Shown piece by piece: positions 31,980-40,158 of a DNA stretch of 64,000 bases; position 1 is the first letter of the stretch, and each line of letters opens with the position of its first letter. Source of the DNA: Merdimmobilis hominis (lineage in GTDB: Bacteria; Bacillota; Clostridia; Oscillospirales; Ruminococcaceae); NCBI RefSeq assembly GCF_016901855.1, contig NZ_JACJKY010000005.1, positions 1-64,000 of the forward strand, read 5' to 3'. A program made the translations under genes and the position numbers. The notes under the pieces were generated by a model. That model saw only the letters and a program-made list of their open reading frames with translations. It made no database searches and was not told the origin of the DNA.

Positions 31980-33179
31980 ATGTTAGGAATCGAAGGAAAA
32001 GCGTATATCATCAACAGCGATGTGTGTGACACACGCAAAATGGCAGAGGACGCGTTCGAGGGGTATGCTCAGATCATCCTCAATGCGGACGTACTGCTCA
32101 CGAATGAGAGAAGCCGTGCGATTTTAGCGCGGTATCCGGTGGTGATGAACAGCGACGTCACGTTTGATACAGAGGAAGAGCTCGCCGTGTCGACACAAAA
32201 CGGGAAATTCACGCTCCATCCGGGACAAGTGCCGCAGACACCGACGCTGCTCGTCGTAAACGGATGTATGACGATCGAGCCGGGCTGTGATCTGCACGCG
32301 TACCGCAAAATTGTCGTAAACGGCATCGTGATCTGCCCGCAGAGCTTAACGGGAAGCCTTGGTGATGTGTCTGTAAACGGTGTGGTCGAAAGCTATCCGG
32401 ACGACTGTACCGTGCTCGACAGCATATTCGTGCCCGATCGTGTATTTGTCCTGCGGGCAAAGGAGAATGCACGCTATTATGTGCGCAAAAAAGTCATTCT
32501 GACCGCAAAGGAACTCGATGTCAGTGCCCTCGCACAAAAAGGCGTGCAGTTTGTGACACCGGAGCTTGTCTGCACGGAATCGGATACGGAAGCGGCCGTT
32601 TCACTCGTTGACGAGCAGGCAAAGCTGACGGTCGTGCCGGATGGATGCACCTATGTGGACAAGGACGTGACACTCGACCGCAGACTCCTGAAAAAATACG
32701 GGAAAAGCTTGTATATCGACGGCGATTTGACACTCGACGAGGAGAGCGCGCCGTTTTTAGAATCACTTTCGTATGTGTATGTGACCGGCACAGTCACACT
32801 GCCTGCATCGCTGGCAGAAGCGTTTGACGAAGTGGACGGCGTGTTTGACGAGATTGAGGTGTTAAGCGGCAGTGTGGTGCAGAACAAGGTTACCGTGCGG
32901 CTTACTCCCTCGATGCTTGCGTCCTCATCGGATGGACTGACGATCCGCAACTGCGCACATGTGCAGGTGGATGAATCGATCACACCGGAAGAACTCGAGC
33001 AGGCGAATCTGACCATCGAAAATTGTGCGCAGATCTCCTGTACACCGAAACAGCGCGGTGCAATCGAGCTTGCAAGCAAAAATGTGGCATCTATTTCGGA
33101 TGAAGCGACAAGTATTGCCGATATGCTCAAAGGAATGCTTGGCAATAAGGTGGTCAACGCCGATCACTGCGTTTTATAA
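31980..33179 (+). CDS. hypothetical protein with beta-solenoid-like repeats
   Basis: A 399-residue protein without signal peptide or membrane segment. It is rich in short repeated strands: LLVVNGCMTIEPG, IVVNGIVICPQ, VSVNGVVES, LYIDGDLTLDEE, VYVTGTVTLP, LTIRNCAHVQV and LTIENCAQISC. This spacing of V-x-G-x-V turns suggests a bactofilin-like or right-handed beta-solenoid fold. AAAGGAGGAG precedes the ATG, 16 bp after the 43-codon ORF, so it is likely cotranscribed with the sigma factor. Function is not known. Confidence 0.75.
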   Translation: MLGIEGKAYIINSDVCDTRKMAEDAFEGYAQIILNADVLLTNERSRAILARYPVVMNSDVTFDTEEELAVSTQNGKFTLHPGQVPQTPTLLVVNGCMTIEPGCDLHAYRKIVVNGIVICPQSLTGSLGDVSVNGVVESYPDDCTVLDSIFVPDRVFVLRAKENARYYVRKKVILTAKELDVSALAQKGVQFVTPELVCTESDTEAAVSLVDEQAKLTVVPDGCTYVDKDVTLDRRLLKKYGKSLYIDGDLTLDEESAPFLESLSYVYVTGTVTLPASLAEAFDEVDGVFDEIEVLSGSVVQNKVTVRLTPSMLASSSDGLTIRNCAHVQVDESITPEELEQANLTIENCAQISCTPKQRGAIELASKNVASISDEATSIADMLKGMLGNKVVNADHCVL

Positions 33180-33215
33180 TAATTGAATTGTTAATTGAAT
33201 CGTCTTTTTGCAGTC

Positions 33216-33242
33216 GCCGGTCTGTCCGAATGTCAGACCGGC
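33216..33242 (+). terminator. hairpin after the beta-solenoid gene
   Basis: A perfect 9-bp stem GCCGGTCTG / CAGACCGGC with 9-nt loop. The T-rich tail is interrupted, so termination may be partial. Confidence 0.6.
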
Positions 33243-33266
33243 GGCTTCAATTATTCTTGATTTTAC

Positions 33267-33295
33267 TTGAACCGCAAACACCAAAGTGCTATAAT
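33267..33295 (+). promoter_or_regulatory. sigma-A promoter of the SipW-type gene cluster
   Basis: TTGAAC (33267-33272) and a perfect TATAAT (33290-33295) are 17 bp apart, 85 bp before the first start codon. Confidence 0.8.
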
Positions 33296-33380
33296 AAATT
33301 TAGATATTATTTTTGGTAAATTTTTTGGGAAAAGACGGAGGTTAAACGACGTCTGATTCCATAGCAAAGGAGAAGATAGA

Positions 33381-34940
33381 ATGAAAGCAACCAAAAAACA
33401 TCTTTACATGAGCGCTGTTTCACTCATGCTGTGCGCAGTGATGCTTTTGGGCACAACATTCGCATGGTTTACGGACAGTGTGACAAACACAGGAAACGTC
33501 ATCCAGGCGGGCAATCTTGACATCAATGCCACCGGATTTTCCTGGAATGCAGAAGAAGGAAAATGGGACTATCCGAACTATGGTCTGAGAAGTCCGCTGA
33601 TCACACAGACCAAATGGGAACCGGGTCAGTACAACGCAGTTGTGATTAAAGTGAGCAACTATGGTGCAACCCTTGCGGCTGACGTGGATATTGATTTTTC
33701 CATCACCGAGAATGAAAAAAATCTTGCGGATGCGCTTTGGTATAAACTTACGCCCATCGGAGCAGAAGACGGTGTGATTTCTGCGCATGTAAATACAGCA
33801 GTTCCGAAAAGCAAGCTCAGTTTTGTCGATCCGCAGAACCGTCCGGCATCTGAGGCAGACGGTGTCATCACAATGAGCAAAATCGAAGACGATGCAACCG
33901 AACCGCAGAGAGTGTATACAGACTATCATCAGGGACAGTACGCATATTACCTGCTGGAGTACGGCATGTACACCTCGGCAGGCAATGACTACATGGGAGG
34001 CTCGTTTAATATGACCGTCACGGTCAAAGCAAAACAGGCACCGGTTGAGGAAGACGGCTTTGGCAATAGCGATTACGACGCAAATGCTACATATGCAGTT
34101 ACTTCGCAGGAAGAAATGCAGGATGCAATCGATGATGCAAAAGACGGCGATGTCATTGCGCTTTCGAACGACTTGACTGTCGATGACGAGACGGTATTCG
34201 CATTTGATACAGAAAAATCCGTCACAATTGATCTTTCCGGAAACACAATCACATACAACAATCCGCAGGGCAAAGGTACGCTGGTGAATATTATAAACGG
34301 CGCTGATGTAACACTGCAGAATGGTTCGATTGAAATGACCAATCCGTATTACGGACTGGCCGTGAGAGATAACTCCTCCATGACATTAAAAGGCGTTACC
34401 GTCAACAGCGGCGACGGCGTCATTTTCAGCCACGGCAAAAACATCACCGTTGTTGTTGAGGACAGCGTACTTTCCTCGACTGCTTATTGTGCGGTCTATC
34501 ACAACGGCAGCTATGCACCGGCAAATATCACCCTCCGCAACACCAAGATTCTTTCGGGCGGCGTATATATTTCAAACTCTGCCGGCAGAGAGAAACAGAC
34601 ACTCACGATTGAAGGCTCTACCATTTACGGCCCGACAGCGGTTGAGATGAAACATACAAATGCAACAATCACAGATTCCACACTGATCGGCACATCGGCT
34701 GTAACCGGCTCCGGATCGAACAATAACGGCGGATGCACAGAGGGGTATGCACTTGCAGTGACCGGCAACGGTGTCAATGATTTGGCAACCGGCACAGTGA
34801 CTGTGACAAACTGCAAATTCTACAGTCAAGAGGCAACCGGCGAACCGAACGGCTATTATTTCGTTTATAAGTTGGCAGACGGCGCGTCTGTGACAATCGA
34901 CGGCAAACTGGTTGACAACTTTAACTCTTATGGAAAATAA
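33381..34940 (+). CDS. SipW-type signal peptide protein with beta-helix domain, copy 1
   Basis: A 519-residue secreted protein. Residues 1-45 form the SipW-cognate signal found in TasA/camelysin-like biofilm proteins: a hydrophobic stretch, MLLGTTFAWFTDSVTN, then GNVIQAGNLDI at the mature start. A TasA-like beta domain (about 45-215) follows, then the linker PVEEDGFGNSDYDANA and a C-terminal parallel beta-helix (VTLQNGSIEM, MTLKGVTVNS, ITLRNTKILSGG, LTIEGSTIYG). Likely an extracellular fibre or surface adhesin. AAAGGAG precedes the ATG. The dedicated signal peptidase SipW is not in the window. Confidence 0.88.
   Translation: MKATKKHLYMSAVSLMLCAVMLLGTTFAWFTDSVTNTGNVIQAGNLDINATGFSWNAEEGKWDYPNYGLRSPLITQTKWEPGQYNAVVIKVSNYGATLAADVDIDFSITENEKNLADALWYKLTPIGAEDGVISAHVNTAVPKSKLSFVDPQNRPASEADGVITMSKIEDDATEPQRVYTDYHQGQYAYYLLEYGMYTSAGNDYMGGSFNMTVTVKAKQAPVEEDGFGNSDYDANATYAVTSQEEMQDAIDDAKDGDVIALSNDLTVDDETVFAFDTEKSVTIDLSGNTITYNNPQGKGTLVNIINGADVTLQNGSIEMTNPYYGLAVRDNSSMTLKGVTVNSGDGVIFSHGKNITVVVEDSVLSSTAYCAVYHNGSYAPANITLRNTKILSGGVYISNSAGREKQTLTIEGSTIYGPTAVEMKHTNATITDSTLIGTSAVTGSGSNNNGGCTEGYALAVTGNGVNDLATGTVTVTNCKFYSQEATGEPNGYYFVYKLADGASVTIDGKLVDNFNSYGK
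33439..33511 (+). repeat. 73-bp exact direct repeat, copy A
   Basis: Identical to 36348-36420. It encodes the signal-peptide cleavage region of SipW-type copies 1 and 3. Identity at every codon position points to recent duplication or gene conversion. Confidence 0.9.
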
Positions 34941-34977
34941 TCATATAACGCAATAAGAGAAACAGGAGGTAAATCAG

Positions 34978-36246
34978 ATGAGAACAAGTAAAAAACACAT
35001 CTGGCTGAGCGCTGTTTCGATGATGCTTTGTGTTGCAATGCTTCTGGGCACTACATTCGCGTGGTTTACGGACAGTGTCACAAACAACGGTAATACAATC
35101 GAAGCAGGAAATCTCGATATCACAGTACAGGGGTATCGGCTTGTAAACGGCGAATGGGTAGGCGGCGACTACATCAAAACAACAGAGCCGTTGTTTACGG
35201 AAACCAAATGGGAACCGGGACAGTATGGCGCTGTGTTCCTCAAAGTAAAAAATGAAGGTTCTTTAACGGCAAAAATCAATGTTGATTTCGAAATTGCTAG
35301 TCAGACAAACAATATGGCAGATGCATTGTGGTACCGCGTGCAGACATTGCAGTCGTCCACCGGTGCGCAGGGCAGTGCACTCAAAGAGATGCTCGGATTT
35401 GCAGACAGCCGTCCGGCATCTGAGGCGGATGGCGTTACAACGCTCAAAAACATTGAAACAAGTGATCCGTCGCTCGAGTTGACACTTTATCCGCAAGCAG
35501 ATCAGAACAGATATGCATTTTATTTGATCGAATATGGCATGTATACTTCTGCGGACAATACGTATATGAACGGCACCGTTGACTTGAACTTCACGGTCAA
35601 AGCAAAACAGGCAGCTGTTGAGGAAGACGGCTTCGGCTCGAGCAATTATGACGCAGATGCTGTATTTCCGACAGTAAGCGGCAAAAATCTGGTCAGCGGT
35701 CTGCAAAACGGTGGATTTGTATCTGTGACAGAGGATTTGATCTGGGATGAAGATGCAACAATCGCTTCAGATACCCAGTCTGTGCTCAATTTGGAGAGCG
35801 GAAAAACAGTCACCGTTACGAAAGACGGTATTGTGAATTTATGCGGAAACGCGCAGCTCACCATTCAGGGAACCGGTAAACTCAATCAGGACTGGGAATC
35901 TGAGATTGGTTATCTTATCAGTGCATCAGACAATTCTAAAGTGATCATTAAAGACGGTACATTTATCGCTGGTTTGACTTGTGTACAGGCTGATAAAAAC
36001 GCACAAGTTGAAATCTACGGCGGTCATTTTGAGGCGCTGACGGATTGGCACGGAACATATTGGCTTCTGAATCTGGTTGACAATACAAACGCGTCCATTA
36101 AAGTGTACGGCGGTACATTTGTCAACTTTGATCCGTCCAACAGCAAAACTGAAAATCCGGCTGCAAACTTTGTGGCAGAGGGATATACAGTAGTCTCTGA
36201 AAAACAGGAAAGCGGCGATGTCTGGTATACAGTGGTGCCGGAATAA
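34978..36246 (+). CDS. SipW-type signal peptide protein, copy 2
   Basis: A 422-residue paralog with the same organisation. The SipW-type signal region contains MLLGTTFAWFTDSVTNNGN; a TasA-like domain includes ETKWEPGQYGAVFLKVKNEG; the linker is AVEEDGFGSSNYDADA; and a shorter C-terminal beta-helix follows (LTIQGTGKL, VIIKDGTFIAG, VEIYGGHFEAL, IKVYGGTFVNF). AGGAGG precedes the ATG, 37 bp after copy 1. The C-terminal domain differs fully from the other copies while the front is conserved. Confidence 0.88.
   Translation: MRTSKKHIWLSAVSMMLCVAMLLGTTFAWFTDSVTNNGNTIEAGNLDITVQGYRLVNGEWVGGDYIKTTEPLFTETKWEPGQYGAVFLKVKNEGSLTAKINVDFEIASQTNNMADALWYRVQTLQSSTGAQGSALKEMLGFADSRPASEADGVTTLKNIETSDPSLELTLYPQADQNRYAFYLIEYGMYTSADNTYMNGTVDLNFTVKAKQAAVEEDGFGSSNYDADAVFPTVSGKNLVSGLQNGGFVSVTEDLIWDEDATIASDTQSVLNLESGKTVTVTKDGIVNLCGNAQLTIQGTGKLNQDWESEIGYLISASDNSKVIIKDGTFIAGLTCVQADKNAQVEIYGGHFEALTDWHGTYWLLNLVDNTNASIKVYGGTFVNFDPSNSKTENPAANFVAEGYTVVSEKQESGDVWYTVVPE
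35602..35639 (+). repeat. 38-bp exact direct repeat in the SipW linker, copy A
   Basis: Identical to 36872-36909 in copy 3. It encodes the AKQAAVEEDGFGS linker that joins the TasA-like domain to the variable beta-helix, a natural junction for domain exchange. Confidence 0.85.
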
Positions 36247-36289
36247 ACCTGTATTCTTGTTTTTAATAATAAAAAACGGAGGGAACGTT

Positions 36290-37717
36290 ATGAAAGCAAC
36301 GAAAAAAAGCCTTTGGCTGAGCGCTGTTTCACTCATGCTTTGTGCCTTGATGCTTTTGGGCACAACATTCGCATGGTTTACGGACAGTGTGACAAACACA
36401 GGAAACGTCATCCAGGCGGGTAATCTGGATGCAGAGCTTCGGTACAGAGATGTAAAAGAATCTGACCCGAAAGCGGAATATACGACCGTGACCGATGAAA
36501 CGCCAGCGTTGTTTGGCAATCAAAAATGGGAACCGGGATACTCATATGGCTATGATTTTTGTGTGATGAATAAAGGAACATTAGCGTTTGATTGGGAACT
36601 CACAGTTGTCAATTTGAAAATGGACGAGAAAACCGCCAAAATCGCAGATGTTCTGGAGGTCTATACAAGCGGTTATACCAACGATGGCCCGGAAAAACTT
36701 GAGTATGTCGATACACTGGAAAATTTAGTGAACAACAATGGCGGTGTTATTCGAAAAGGACAGGTGTGGAAACCTGGCAATGGAAATTACTTTTCGGTCG
36801 TCATCAAAATGAAAGAGGATGCAGATAACGATTATCAGGGTGCAAACGTCACATTCGACGTTGTTCTCCGTGCAAAACAGGCAGCTGTTGAGGAAGACGG
36901 CTTCGGCTCAAGCGATTACGATGCAGACGCAGAATATGATCCGATCTCTGTTTCGACAAAAGAGCAGCTGACAGAAGCGCTTGCTGCGGGTAAACCGGTT
37001 GCTTTGGAAAACGACATTGTATTGGATGCTCCGATCGAGGTAACCGGCGACGTAACCATTGTTGGAAACGGCAATACGCTCGATATTCCGTCTAATGCAA
37101 GCCGCGTTATTAATGTGGCAGAAACAACAGAGCCCATTACGATTACGTTGAAAGATCTTGATATGCCGGGCCCAACTACAGGTACATATACAAGAGGTAT
37201 TTCCGTTTGGGAAGCAGCAGAGGAAGTAACCATTGTGATGGACGGCTGTTCTCTGGGCGCAAACTACTATGCGATAAACAGTGCATTTGGCAATGACAAA
37301 ATCACTGCAGTGATCCGCAACAGTACAATTACTGGATGGGCAGTACTCAACACACATTCCCCGTATGCAAATCTCACATTTGAAAACTGCACATTGATCG
37401 GCAACAACGATAAGCCGTACAATGCAGACGGCTGGAACGGATTTGCAACATTTGTCTTTGATAATGCATCGGACAACCCTGACCCGGACGGTGCGCACGA
37501 CTGCACATTGACATTTAAAGACTGCCGGATCGAAGCAAATTCGCTCACCGGCAACGCACAGTATTTCTTCTCGATTCGTGCAATCAACACCACGATCAAT
37601 GCAGAAAACTGTACATTTGTCAAAAACGGTGAGGTGCTGACTTCTTTGGACGATATCACATCGAACATCAGCGTGCGTGATTATGCGCTTGAATCTTTCG
37701 TGTTCAACGTGAAATAA
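36290..37717 (+). CDS. SipW-type signal peptide protein, copy 3
   Basis: A 475-residue paralog starting MKATKKSLWLSAVSLM. The ATG at 36290 has GGAGGG upstream; an earlier in-frame ATG at 36218 lies in copy 2. The signal region is nearly identical to copy 1. The TasA-like domain includes QKWEPGYSYGYDFCVMNKG, the linker AVEEDGFGSSDYDADA follows, then a beta-helix (ITLKDLDMPG, IVMDGCSLGA, AVIRNSTITGW, LTFENCTLIG, LTFKDCRIEA). Last gene of the cluster, before a strong terminator. Confidence 0.88.
   Translation: MKATKKSLWLSAVSLMLCALMLLGTTFAWFTDSVTNTGNVIQAGNLDAELRYRDVKESDPKAEYTTVTDETPALFGNQKWEPGYSYGYDFCVMNKGTLAFDWELTVVNLKMDEKTAKIADVLEVYTSGYTNDGPEKLEYVDTLENLVNNNGGVIRKGQVWKPGNGNYFSVVIKMKEDADNDYQGANVTFDVVLRAKQAAVEEDGFGSSDYDADAEYDPISVSTKEQLTEALAAGKPVALENDIVLDAPIEVTGDVTIVGNGNTLDIPSNASRVINVAETTEPITITLKDLDMPGPTTGTYTRGISVWEAAEEVTIVMDGCSLGANYYAINSAFGNDKITAVIRNSTITGWAVLNTHSPYANLTFENCTLIGNNDKPYNADGWNGFATFVFDNASDNPDPDGAHDCTLTFKDCRIEANSLTGNAQYFFSIRAINTTINAENCTFVKNGEVLTSLDDITSNISVRDYALESFVFNVK
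36348..36420 (+). repeat. 73-bp exact direct repeat, copy B
   Basis: Identical to 33439-33511; see that entry. The two copies lie 2.9 kb apart in the same orientation and could recombine to delete copies 1-2. Confidence 0.9.
36872..36909 (+). repeat. 38-bp exact direct repeat in the SipW linker, copy B
   Basis: Identical to 35602-35639 in copy 2. Confidence 0.85.
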
Positions 37718-37735
37718 GTCGCTTTACTCCATAGC

Positions 37736-37771
37736 AAAAAAGGCTTGATTCGTTTGAATCAAGCCTTTTTC
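37736..37771. terminator. bidirectional terminator
   Basis: A perfect 11-bp stem AGGCTTGATTC / GAATCAAGCCT with 4-nt loop, A-run before and T-run after, between the convergent SipW-type cluster and the VanY-type gene. Confidence 0.95.
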
Positions 37772-37794
37772 TGTTGTGTATGAACGTTCTGCCG

Positions 37795-38670
37795 TCAGCT
37801 GATCATATCGATATATTCCTCGAGGCAGATACCTTTTTCATAAATGATTTCGGCGTTTTGCCTGCCTACATATCGAAAATGCCACGGCTCAAAAGTGATG
37901 CCGGTGATGTCCTGCTTGTCCTTAGGAAACCGCAGAATGAAGCCGTACTCGTGCGCATGCGTCTTCATCCATTTTGCAGCGGCAGTGTTCGCAAAGCCGT
38001 GATTGAGCTGCTGATACGACGGTGTGACAATGTCAAATGCCAAGCCGGTGTGGTGTTCGCTCGTGCCGGGCGGTGCAACCCATCTTGCAGCTTCCTTTTC
38101 GGCTTCTTCCTGTGAATAGCCTTTTGCCAACCATTGGTTTATCTGATTTTGATAAAGATATGCAGACCGTTCTTTCGTGCGGTATGCCGAACAGACCGTC
38201 AGTGTAATACCGTCCTGTTTTGCGCCTTTGATCATGGCGTTAAGCGATGAGACGACGCGCTCATCTCCCTGATATCCGTTTCCGATCGAAGCAAGCGATA
38301 CGGAAAAATCATCGGGAAGCGGGTGTTTTGCGCTGACTAAAATCAGATTCCAGTCTGAAGCGGAAGTACCGCCCGCAAGCCCTGCGGACTGTGCTGATGT
38401 GGACGAATTTGACGATGCCGGCTTGCTTGAAGATACTGTTTCCGAAGATTCCACGAGGCTTGCTTCCTCGTCTGAAATTTCAGACGATTCTTGCGAAGAC
38501 ACATCAATCGACTCTTCCGAAGACTCCTGTATCACTGACGAAGATGACAGCGGTGGCTTTTCGTAGGGACGAAACAGACTTCGAATGCCTATCACAATGC
38601 CGGTGCAAAGCAGAAGTACGATCAATATTGCCGCAATGATGCGCCCCCACCGGTATCTTTTTCGCTTCAT
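37795..38670 (-). CDS. D-alanyl-D-alanine carboxypeptidase, VanY/M15B family
   Basis: A 291-residue membrane-anchored peptidase: N-terminal membrane segment (about 11-30), a Ser/Glu-rich extracellular linker (40-105) and a VanY domain. Zinc and catalytic residues are visible: His206 and Asp213 in SEHHTGLAFD, Glu261 and His264 in EPWHFRYVG. It trims the terminal D-Ala of peptidoglycan stem peptides. AAAGGAG precedes the ATG, 11 bp after folD, as the last gene of the minus-strand operon. No vanHAX-type genes are nearby, so this is housekeeping wall metabolism and not resistance. Confidence 0.93.
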   Translation of the reverse strand: MKRKRYRWGRIIAAILIVLLLCTGIVIGIRSLFRPYEKPPLSSSSVIQESSEESIDVSSQESSEISDEEASLVESSETVSSSKPASSNSSTSAQSAGLAGGTSASDWNLILVSAKHPLPDDFSVSLASIGNGYQGDERVVSSLNAMIKGAKQDGITLTVCSAYRTKERSAYLYQNQINQWLAKGYSQEEAEKEAARWVAPPGTSEHHTGLAFDIVTPSYQQLNHGFANTAAAKWMKTHAHEYGFILRFPKDKQDITGITFEPWHFRYVGRQNAEIIYEKGICLEEYIDMIS

Positions 38671-38681
38671 TCAATTCTCCT

Positions 38682-39527
38682 TTATGTGTTGATTGTACGC
38701 TGTGCTTGTTCGATAACGTGCTTTAACAGCACGGAGGTCGTCACGGTGCCGACACCGCCCGGAACAGGGGTTGCCTCAATGTCGAGCGTGTCGCATCCGG
38801 ACAAATCGACATCGCCGCAAAGGCCCTCGTCCGTGCTGTGGATGCCAACGTCCACGATCACCTGACCGTCATGGAAGAACGTATGGTCCAACAGCTTTGC
38901 GACGCCTGCGCATGCTACCACGATGTCTGCGCGCTGACACTCGGCTTTTACGTCCTTTGTGCGCGTGTGGCAGATCGTCACGGTTGCATTTTCCTTTAAC
39001 ATGAGCATCGACAGCGGCTTGCCGACAACAAGGCTTCTGCCGACGATTGTGACGCGTTTGCCGGTCAGCTCAATGCCATAGTGGTGCAAAAGCTCCATGA
39101 CCGCCTGCGGTGTGCACGGCGGATACGGGCATTCACCCAAAAAGACGCGTGCCAGGTTTTCGTCGCGCATGCAGTCGACATCTTTTTCAAGTGAAACGCA
39201 CTGTTTGACGCTTGCTTCCGATAAATGACGCGGAAGCGGACGGAACAATAAAATGCCGTGAACCGATTCGTCGCGGTCGAGTGCAGTGACTGCCGCTTCG
39301 AGTGCTTCCTGCGATACATCGTCCGGAAGCTCTGTCACTTCGACTGCCGCACCGACGCCCTCGAACCGCTTGAAAATGCCGCGTTCATACGAGAGATCGT
39401 CTCCGCGCGCACCGACCCGCACCACAGCGAGTTTCGGTGTAACGTTTGCTGTTTTGAGTGTTTCGACCGTTTGTGAAAGCGCTTCTTTCATCGCTTTGAC
39501 AACCGGCATGCCGCGCAGTTCGTTCAT
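38682..39527 (-). CDS. folD: methylenetetrahydrofolate dehydrogenase FolD, cyclohydrolase site altered
   Basis: A 281-residue enzyme of C1 metabolism with the FolD fold: EKDVDCM, PPCTPQAVMELL, VGRSLVVGKPLSMLM and the C-terminal PVPGGVGTVTTSVLL. The residues needed for cyclohydrolase activity are not there: the Y-x3-K motif reads Tyr47-Glu-Arg-Gly-Ile51 (Ile in place of the catalytic Lys), and the Gln of the usual VQLPLP loop is Phe95 (LLFRPLP). The dehydrogenase Asp (Asp118) is kept. A separate cyclohydrolase-type gene (fchA) overlaps it by 4 bp, so this FolD is probably a monofunctional dehydrogenase. Confidence 0.93.
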   Translation of the reverse strand: MNELRGMPVVKAMKEALSQTVETLKTANVTPKLAVVRVGARGDDLSYERGIFKRFEGVGAAVEVTELPDDVSQEALEAAVTALDRDESVHGILLFRPLPRHLSEASVKQCVSLEKDVDCMRDENLARVFLGECPYPPCTPQAVMELLHHYGIELTGKRVTIVGRSLVVGKPLSMLMLKENATVTICHTRTKDVKAECQRADIVVACAGVAKLLDHTFFHDGQVIVDVGIHSTDEGLCGDVDLSGCDTLDIEATPVPGGVGTVTTSVLLKHVIEQAQRTINT

Positions 39528-40141
39528 GACCGTCCTCCCAATCTGTCTGCAATCGAGAAAAAGACCGCGTCACACCGCAGTGTTCCTGCTTCGAGCAGTT
39601 CGTTTGCCGTTTTGTTCATCTCGTCGGCAAACGCGCGGTCTTTCATCAGTTTCGTATTGATATACACATTCATCACAGCGCCCGACAGTGCTGCGCGGCA
39701 TGCCGCTGCTGCAACTGCCACGTCGCTTACCGCAAGCGTCGAGCCTTTTTCCATCAGTTCGCCGGTCAGCTCAATCACCTCTGCGACGGTGCGCATGATC
39801 GAAAGCGGAACCTCGGCTGCGGCTTTTAATGCCTGTTCGAGTGTTTCTTCCCGGCCCGGCGCGTCTTTCGGGATACCGTATGCTGCCGCCAGCGGAGCAA
39901 ACGCTTTGGCGTCTTCTTCGATAAGTTCACACAGCCGGTCGCGCAGGGAAGCGGAAGCGGCTAAAATCCGCTGAATATCATCTTCATATGCGGCATATTT
40001 TTTCTTTCCGGTGGTTAAGTTGCCGACCATCGAGCAAAGCGATGCGCCGACTGCGCCGACAAGCGCTGAAGCGCCGCCGCCGCCCGGTGTGGGCGCTTTC
40101 GACGAAAGCTCTTCTAAAAACAAATCAATCGGTTTGTCCAT
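39524..40141 (-). CDS. fchA: methenyltetrahydrofolate cyclohydrolase / formimino-THF cyclodeaminase family (FchA)
   Basis: A 205-residue all-helical protein with the FTCD_C signature: SSKAPTPGGGGASALVGAVG near the N-terminus and SDVAVAAAACRAALSGAVMN later. In acetogens and purinolytic clostridia FchA hydrolyses methenyl-THF to formyl-THF. AAAGGAG precedes the ATG at 40141. The stop overlaps the folD start (ATGA), and folD lacks its cyclohydrolase residues, so the two proteins together would replace the usual bifunctional enzyme. No histidine- or purine-degradation genes are nearby. Confidence 0.88.
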   Translation of the reverse strand: MDKPIDLFLEELSSKAPTPGGGGASALVGAVGASLCSMVGNLTTGKKKYAAYEDDIQRILAASASLRDRLCELIEEDAKAFAPLAAAYGIPKDAPGREETLEQALKAAAEVPLSIMRTVAEVIELTGELMEKGSTLAVSDVAVAAAACRAALSGAVMNVYINTKLMKDRAFADEMNKTANELLEAGTLRCDAVFFSIADRLGGRS

Positions 40142-40158
40142 TCGTGTTCGCTCCTTTG

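Noticed and set aside
33381-37717. diversity-generating retroelement acting on the SipW-type genes
   Set aside because: No reverse transcriptase gene or template-repeat/variable-repeat pair found; direct repeats suggest ordinary recombination.
37795-38670. vancomycin resistance gene vanY
   Set aside because: No vanH, vanA or vanX-type genes nearby; it sits in a housekeeping operon, so it is a general D,D-carboxypeptidase.
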